From Candidatus Competibacteraceae bacterium (GTDB lineage Bacteria; Pseudomonadota; Gammaproteobacteria; Competibacterales; Competibacteraceae), in NCBI GenBank assembly GCA_003527885.1, contig DPWB01000165.1:1-8895 (forward strand): DNA of 8,895 nt, written 5' to 3'. This document shows, in pieces, positions 5,691 through 8,895 of the stretch. A program made the translations under genes and the position numbers. The notes beneath the pieces were generated by a model. That model had not been told where the DNA came from and did no database searches. It saw nothing but the letters and a program-made list of their open reading frames with translations. The stretch's first letter is position 1. Each line of letters opens with the position of its first letter.

Positions 5691-6614
5691 ATGTTGATCG
5701 CGTTGCTCTGTATCGGCGCGGTATTGCTGGATTATTGGCAGGGCGAGCCGCCTCGCTGGCATCCGTTGGTGGGGTTCGGCTGGCTGGCGCGGCGGGTGGA
5801 GGCGCTCTGTTACGGGCCGCCCGCCCTAAACGGCGGTTTTCGGCGCGGTCGCGGCATCGGCGCGGTGGTTATTTTGCTGGTCCCGTTCGCGCTGGCGGCT
5901 TGGCCGTTGACAGCCGTGCCGGTGTCGGGTTCGGCGGTGGCGCTGGGTTTGCTGTATTTGGCCCTCGGCGCGCGTAGTCTGGCCGAACACGCCGAGGCGG
6001 TGGCGGCGGCCCTGCAAGCCGGTGATTTGCCGCTGGCGCGCGAGCGGGTCGGCAGGATCGTCAGCCGCGACGCCGACGATCTCGACGAGGAACAAATCAG
6101 TCGAGCTACGGTGGAATCGGTGCTGGAAAACGGATGTGACGCGGTGTTCGGCGCGCTGTTTTGGTTTGTCGCGGCGTGGGCGCCGGGTGTGGTTTTATAC
6201 CGCTTGGCCAATACGCTCGATGCGATGTGGGGTTATAGGACTCCGCGCTATCGGGATTTCGGCTGGGCGGCGGCGCGGTTGGACGATCTACTGAACTGGG
6301 TGCCGGCGCGTTTGACCGCCTTGAGTTACGTGGCGGTCGGGGCGAAGCCGGCGTTGGCGTGGCGGTGCTGGCGCGAGCAGGCCCCGCGTTGGAAAAGCCC
6401 CAACGCCGGGCCGGTGATGGCGGCGGGCGCGGGCGCGCTGGGTTTGGCGTTGGGCGGCCACGCGCGCTATCACGGTGAATGGTCCGCGCGTCCGGCATTG
6501 GGCGAGGGGCTCGCGCCGCGCGCTGACGATATCGGGCGAGCGGTGGCGCTGCTACGGCGGGCGCTGCTGTTGTGGCTGGTGGCTATTCTGGCTGGAGGGC
6601 TGCTGGTTGCTTGA
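5691..6614 (+). CDS. cobD: Adenosylcobinamide-phosphate synthase CobD (CbiB)
   Basis: CobD/CbiB is an inner-membrane enzyme that joins (R)-1-aminopropan-2-ol O-2-phosphate to adenosylcobyric acid, giving adenosylcobinamide phosphate. The 307-residue product has the usual length (about 300-320). Motifs are D-x3-GEPP (14-21) followed by HPL (24-26), the SRD-x-DDLDEEQISRATVES stretch with ENGCDAVFGALFW (about 125-158), NTLDAMWGYRTPRYRDFGW (174-192) with ARLDDLLNWVPARLTA, and SPNAGPVMA (236-244) with GLALGGHARYHG. Hydrophobic segments lie near 1-14, 57-75, 81-93, 150-170 and 289-306. ATG 5691 is preceded by AAGGG (5681-5685) at a five-base spacing. Its stop overlaps the start of cobC, which makes its substrate amine, so the two are translationally linked. 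The name cobD follows the Pseudomonas scheme; in Salmonella it is cbiB, and CobD there is the decarboxylase. Confidence 0.96.
   Translation: MLIALLCIGAVLLDYWQGEPPRWHPLVGFGWLARRVEALCYGPPALNGGFRRGRGIGAVVILLVPFALAAWPLTAVPVSGSAVALGLLYLALGARSLAEHAEAVAAALQAGDLPLARERVGRIVSRDADDLDEEQISRATVESVLENGCDAVFGALFWFVAAWAPGVVLYRLANTLDAMWGYRTPRYRDFGWAAARLDDLLNWVPARLTALSYVAVGAKPALAWRCWREQAPRWKSPNAGPVMAAGAGALGLALGGHARYHGEWSARPALGEGLAPRADDIGRAVALLRRALLLWLVAILAGGLLVA
6594..6599 (+). promoter_or_regulatory. cobC ribosome binding site inside cobD
   Basis: GGAGGG (6594-6599), within the last codons of cobD, lies seven bases before TTG 6607. It is the strongest Shine-Dalgarno sequence in the window and fixes the cobC start at a TTG that gives the family's MLEHGG N-terminus. 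Confidence 0.75.
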
Positions 6615-7608
6615 GCACGGTGGTGGGGTGCGAGCGGCGGTCTCGCGTTACGGCATTGCGTTGTCAGACTGGCTGGATGTGTCCACCGGGATCAATCCGC
6701 ACGGTTGGCCTGTCCCGGCGATCCCGGCCACGGTCTGGCAGCGGCTCCCGGAAGCGGACGACGGCTTGGAAAATGCGGCGGCGGCCTATTACCAAACCGC
6801 AAATGTGTTACCGGTGGCCGGTTCGCAAGCGGCGATCCAGAGCTTGCCGCTGTTGCGCGATCCTGGCCCGGTTGGCGTGGTGGGCCCGACCTATGCGGAA
6901 CATGCCCGTGCCTGGCAACGGGCCGGCCATCGGGTGGAACTGGTCACGGTAGGTGAGGTGGATGGAATCCTCGGTCGCTTGAACGTGGTGGTGGTGGTCA
7001 ACCCGAATAATCCGACCGGTGTTCGCTATTCCTCCGAGGTGTTGCTTGGATGGCGGAAACGGCTGGCGGCGCGCGGTGGCTGGTTGGTGGTGGACGAGGC
7101 GTTCATGGATGCCACTCCCGCAGAAAGTTTGGCGGGTCAGGCCGGTTTGCCGGGCTTGATCGTGCTGCGGTCGCTGGGCAAGTTTTTCGGGCTCGCCGGG
7201 GCGCGGGTCGGTTTCGTGTTGGCGGAGCCCGTTTTATTGGCGCGGCTGGTGGAGCGGTTAGGCCCTTGGCCGCTGGCGAATGCCAGCCGTTGGCTGGCGG
7301 GTCGCGCCTTGGGTGATCGGGACTGGCAAAGGGAAGCTAGAACCCGACTGGCGAACGCCAGCCAGCGGCTGGCGCATTTGCTTGAAGAGCACGGTTTTGC
7401 GGTGGCCGGCGGCACGGCTTTATTTCAATGGGCGCCGGTGGCGGCGGCCGATTTCTGGCAAGATGCCTTGGCCCGACAGGGTATTTTGGTCCGATGCTTC
7501 GCCGATCCGCCGAGCTTGCGCTTCGGATTGCCGGGACTTGAATCGGCTTGGCAGCGGTTGGAGCAGGCGCTGGCGGGGATTCAAGCCGACCGGCTGCGAC
7601 AGGTCTGA
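6607..7608 (+). CDS. cobC: Threonine-phosphate decarboxylase CobC (PLP-dependent)
   Basis: CobC is a cytosolic fold-type I PLP enzyme, related to histidinol-phosphate aminotransferase. It decarboxylates L-threonine O-3-phosphate to (R)-1-aminopropan-2-ol O-2-phosphate, the linker of the B12 nucleotide loop used by CobD. From TTG 6607 the product has 333 residues, typical for the family. Motifs are MLEHGG (1-6), DWLDVSTGINP (21-31), LPVAGSQAAI (68-77), GPTYAEH (93-99), NPNNPTG (132-138), LVVDEAF with Asp163 that pairs with the PLP ring, SLGKFFGLAGARVG (189-202) with Schiff-base Lys192 and Arg200, and a C-terminal CFADPPSLRFGLPG. The frame is open upstream to 6475, but that part reads through cobD and has no family resemblance. 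The TTG start overlaps cobD by eight bases. Needs PLP, the product of pdxST at the window's other end. Confidence 0.95.
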   Translation: MLEHGGGVRAAVSRYGIALSDWLDVSTGINPHGWPVPAIPATVWQRLPEADDGLENAAAAYYQTANVLPVAGSQAAIQSLPLLRDPGPVGVVGPTYAEHARAWQRAGHRVELVTVGEVDGILGRLNVVVVVNPNNPTGVRYSSEVLLGWRKRLAARGGWLVVDEAFMDATPAESLAGQAGLPGLIVLRSLGKFFGLAGARVGFVLAEPVLLARLVERLGPWPLANASRWLAGRALGDRDWQREARTRLANASQRLAHLLEEHGFAVAGGTALFQWAPVAAADFWQDALARQGILVRCFADPPSLRFGLPGLESAWQRLEQALAGIQADRLRQV

Positions 7609-7621
7609 TCGGCTGGCCGAT
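7608..7621. repeat. Short inverted repeat just after cobC
   Basis: ATCGGC (7608-7613) and GCCGAT (7616-7621) form a perfect inverted repeat across two bases, starting at the last base of the cobC stop. As a hairpin it has a five-bp stem and four-base loop. No T-run follows. It may be an RNA 3' structure or chance. Confidence 0.25.
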
Positions 7622-7664
7622 TCATGCGCCAGCCCCTCGCGGCTCGGCGGCTAGATAGCGGGTG

Positions 7665-7680
7665 GGGGCTTCAAGGCCCC
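7665..7680 (+). repeat. GC-rich hairpin upstream of cobA
   Basis: GGGGCT (7665-7670) and GGCCCC (7675-7680) pair (five GC pairs and one wobble) over the loop TCAA, 29 bases before cobA ATG 7710. The following bases, GGCATCAAAAA, have no T-run, so it is not a standard terminator. It could mark a processing site or attenuate read-through from cobC into cobA. Confidence 0.35.
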
Positions 7681-7709
7681 GGCATCAAAAACCGACAACA
7701 AGCACTACC

Positions 7710-8498
7710 ATGAGCCAACAAACGTGTTTCTCCCCAACCCAGCCCTCCCGTGGAGAAGTGTTCCTGGTGGGGGCGGGTCCCGGCGATCCAGAATTGCTGA
7801 CCGTGAAGGCCGTGCGGCTGATGAAACAGGCCGATGTCGCGGTTTATGACCGGTTGATCAGCGCCGCGATCCTGGAATTGCTGGAATCGCATGTCGAACG
7901 GATTTTCGTCGGCAAGGAGCCGGAGCACCACACACTGCCGCAGAACGAAATCAACCAATTGCTGGTGGAGTTGGCCCTGCGGGGCAAACGGGTGTTGCGG
8001 CTCAAGGGGGGCGATCCGTTCATTTTCGGCCGCGGCGGCGAGGAGATCGAAACCCTGATGGCGGCCGGCATCCCTTTTCAGGTGGTGCCGGGCGTGACCG
8101 CCGCCGCCGGTTGCGCGGCTTACGCGGGGATTCCGCTGACCCATCGCGATTACGCCCAATCCTGCGTGTTCGTCACCGGCCATCTCAAGGACGGCTCGCT
8201 GGAACTCGATTGGCCGGCGCTGGCGCAACCCCGGCAGACGGTGGTGTTTTACATGGGTCTCAAGAGCGTCCATCACATCTGCATGAAATTGCGGGAGTAC
8301 GGGGCGGCGGACGCCATGCCGGTTGCCTTGGTGGAACAGGGGACCACGCCGCGGCAGCGGGTTTATTGCGCGACGCTCGCCACCTTGCCAGCCTCGCTGC
8401 AAGGCGCCAAAGTCCGCTCGCCGGCCTTGCTGATCGTCGGGGAGGTGGTGAACTTGCGGTCGCGACTGGCATGGTTCGAGCCGGAATTGACTCGCTAA
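7710..8498 (+). CDS. cobA: Uroporphyrinogen-III C-methyltransferase CobA (SUMT)
   Basis: CobA methylates uroporphyrinogen III at C2 and C7 with S-adenosylmethionine, giving precorrin-2, the branch point for corrinoids and sirohaem. The 262-residue product is a stand-alone SUMT with no N-terminal CysG sirohaem domain. Motifs are [18 protein letters not shown] (18-35, the glycine-rich SAM loop), [29 protein letters not shown] (92-111), [20 protein letters not shown] (125-144, SAM site), FVTGH (154-158) and a YMG near 181. ATG 7710 has only a weak upstream AACAAG. The frame opens to a GTG at 7662, which would add 16 residues of hairpin-derived sequence without family resemblance. It follows cobC on the same strand after 101 bases and converges on the truncated Pro-rich gene. 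Together with CobO, CobQ, CobC and CobD it supports de novo B12 synthesis. Confidence 0.95.
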   Translation: MSQQTCFSPTQPSRGEVFLVGAGPGDPELLTVKAVRLMKQADVAVYDRLISAAILELLESHVERIFVGKEPEHHTLPQNEINQLLVELALRGKRVLRLKGGDPFIFGRGGEEIETLMAAGIPFQVVPGVTAAAGCAAYAGIPLTHRDYAQSCVFVTGHLKDGSLELDWPALAQPRQTVVFYMGLKSVHHICMKLREYGAADAMPVALVEQGTTPRQRVYCATLATLPASLQGAKVRSPALLIVGEVVNLRSRLAWFEPELTR

Positions 8499-8537
8499 AG
8501 CGCCCTACACTGGTTGGCCGCGCGCTGAACCCGAACG

Positions 8538-8795
8538 TCACCGCCCCGGAAATGCGCCCCGCGACTCCGCGTCGATACCGATTGCTTTCGGGTGGAAAGG
8601 CGGATTGGGCTTGGCCAAGGGGCTGGGCGGTTGCGTGGGTCGTGGCGGCGGCAGCGGTTGGTGGCAATCCGGCCAAGGCGTACACGGCGGCGGCGGGTAC
8701 GGTTTGGCCGGATGAGATGGATAGGGGGGATAAGGCGGATAAGAGGGTGGATAGGAGTAGGGAGGCGGGTAGCCGATGATTATGCTGTCCTGGGC
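8538..8795 (-). CDS. Pro/Tyr-rich protein, C-terminal fragment (5' end lost at contig edge)
   Basis: I do not recognise this gene. On the minus strand an open frame enters from the contig edge (first genuine codon at 8795) and runs 85 codons to a TGA at 8538-8540. About 31 of the 85 residues are proline and 7 are tyrosine, in YPP-type repeats (GYPPPYSYPPSYPPYPPYP at residues 8-26), then a Pro-rich stretch with two cysteines and an ordinary polar tail ending FPGR. Synonymous codons vary within the repeats (TAT/TAC, CCG/CCC/CCA), which favours selection on the protein over simple-sequence DNA. Similar tails occur on secreted, lipoprotein and envelope proteins, but no function can be assigned. 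Any residues encoded beyond 8795 are adapter. The opposite strand also stays open here as an out-of-frame extension overlapping cobA, which I take as the shadow. Confidence 0.5.
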   Translation of the reverse strand, partial: AQDSIIIGYPPPYSYPPSYPPYPPYPSHPAKPYPPPPCTPWPDCHQPLPPPRPTQPPSPLAKPNPPFHPKAIGIDAESRGAFPGR

Positions 8796-8861
8796 CTGTC
8801 TCTTATACACATCTCCGAGCCCACGAGACCGTACTAGAACTCGTATGCCGTCTTCTGCTTG
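8796..8861 (+). other. Nextera library adapter (mosaic end, Read 2 primer, i7 index, P7)
   Basis: This is not genomic DNA. CTGTCTCTTATACACATCT (8796-8814) is an exact reverse-complement Tn5 mosaic end. It is followed by CCGAGCCCACGAGAC (8815-8829), the Nextera Read 2 adapter, then CGTACTAG (8830-8837), which equals the Nextera 702 index, then the P7 tail (8838-8861) with one mismatch at 8839. Confidence 0.99.
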
Positions 8862-8895
8862 AAAAAAAAACACGTAAAAACTAGCCATATATACA
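8862..8895 (+). other. Poly-A and read noise past the P7 adapter
   Basis: Nine A residues (8862-8870) directly follow the end of P7, then an A-rich tail. This is the usual pattern when an Illumina read runs past the end of a short library molecule. It carries no biological information. Confidence 0.93.

Noticed and set aside
7671..8402. 243-codon open frame on the minus strand
   Set aside because: It is antisense to cobA, Gly/Arg/His/Gln-rich and without motifs; a shadow of codon bias.
8111..8779. 222-codon plus-strand frame overlapping the end of cobA
   Set aside because: Its first half is an out-of-frame reading of cobA and it has no ribosome binding site. The Pro/Tyr-rich minus-strand frame explains the last part better.
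1..8895. Apparent Tn5-type transposon ends (19-base mosaic ends) flanking the window
   Set aside because: They are joined to Illumina index and P5/P7 sequences, so they are library adapters rather than a mobile element.
1..8895. tRNA, rRNA or CRISPR array
   Set aside because: No cloverleaf-like sequence with a TTCRA arm, no rRNA-like stretch, and no regularly spaced direct repeats were found by reading.

Overview
The window is an assembled contig of GC-rich bacterial DNA with uncut Illumina Nextera adapters at both ends. Genuine sequence runs from about base 49 to about base 8795. The first 48 and last 100 bases are library adapter, index, poly-A and read noise. Gene style suggests a GC-rich proteobacterium, probably a gammaproteobacterium: short overlapping operons, TTG and GTG starts, a CobC/CobD/CobQ/CobO set resembling the Pseudomonas-type enzymes, and a GGDEF protein. 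The genus cannot be fixed from this sequence alone. No part of the genuine sequence looks like phage, plasmid, CRISPR or transposon DNA.

Layout: (1) 49-1256 (+): pdxS, cut at its 5' end by the contig edge, overlaps pdxT by 4 bases; together they encode the glutamine-dependent pyridoxal 5'-phosphate (PLP) synthase. (2) 1311-1913 (+): cobO, corrinoid adenosyltransferase, preceded by a GC-rich palindromic element that also holds its ribosome binding site. (3) 2024-4313 (-): cobQ (cobyric acid synthase), followed by an L,D-transpeptidase-family protein; this pair converges on cobO. (4) 4314-4524: divergent control region. (5) 4525-5514 (+): membrane-anchored diguanylate cyclase with a GGEEF active site and an intact inhibitory site. 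(6) 5691-8498 (+): cobD (cbiB), cobC and cobA, with cobD and cobC overlapping. (7) 8538-8795 (-): the last 85 codons of a Pro/Tyr-rich protein truncated by the contig end.

The genes form one theme, vitamin B12 synthesis. CobA diverts uroporphyrinogen III into the corrin branch, CobO adenosylates the corrinoid, CobQ amidates the ring to cobyric acid, CobC makes aminopropanol phosphate from threonine phosphate using PLP, and CobD attaches it to cobyric acid. PdxST supplies PLP, the cofactor of CobC, although that functional link is only an inference from proximity. The precorrin ring-modifying genes, cobB, cobU/cobP, cobS and cobT are not in the window. The L,D-transpeptidase and the diguanylate cyclase have no evident biochemical role in the pathway. 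I found no convincing undescribed system. The observations most worth a second look are the adapter ends, which create false ORFs, the related palindromic elements, the possible hairpin over the cobO ribosome binding site, and the diguanylate cyclase embedded in the B12 cluster.
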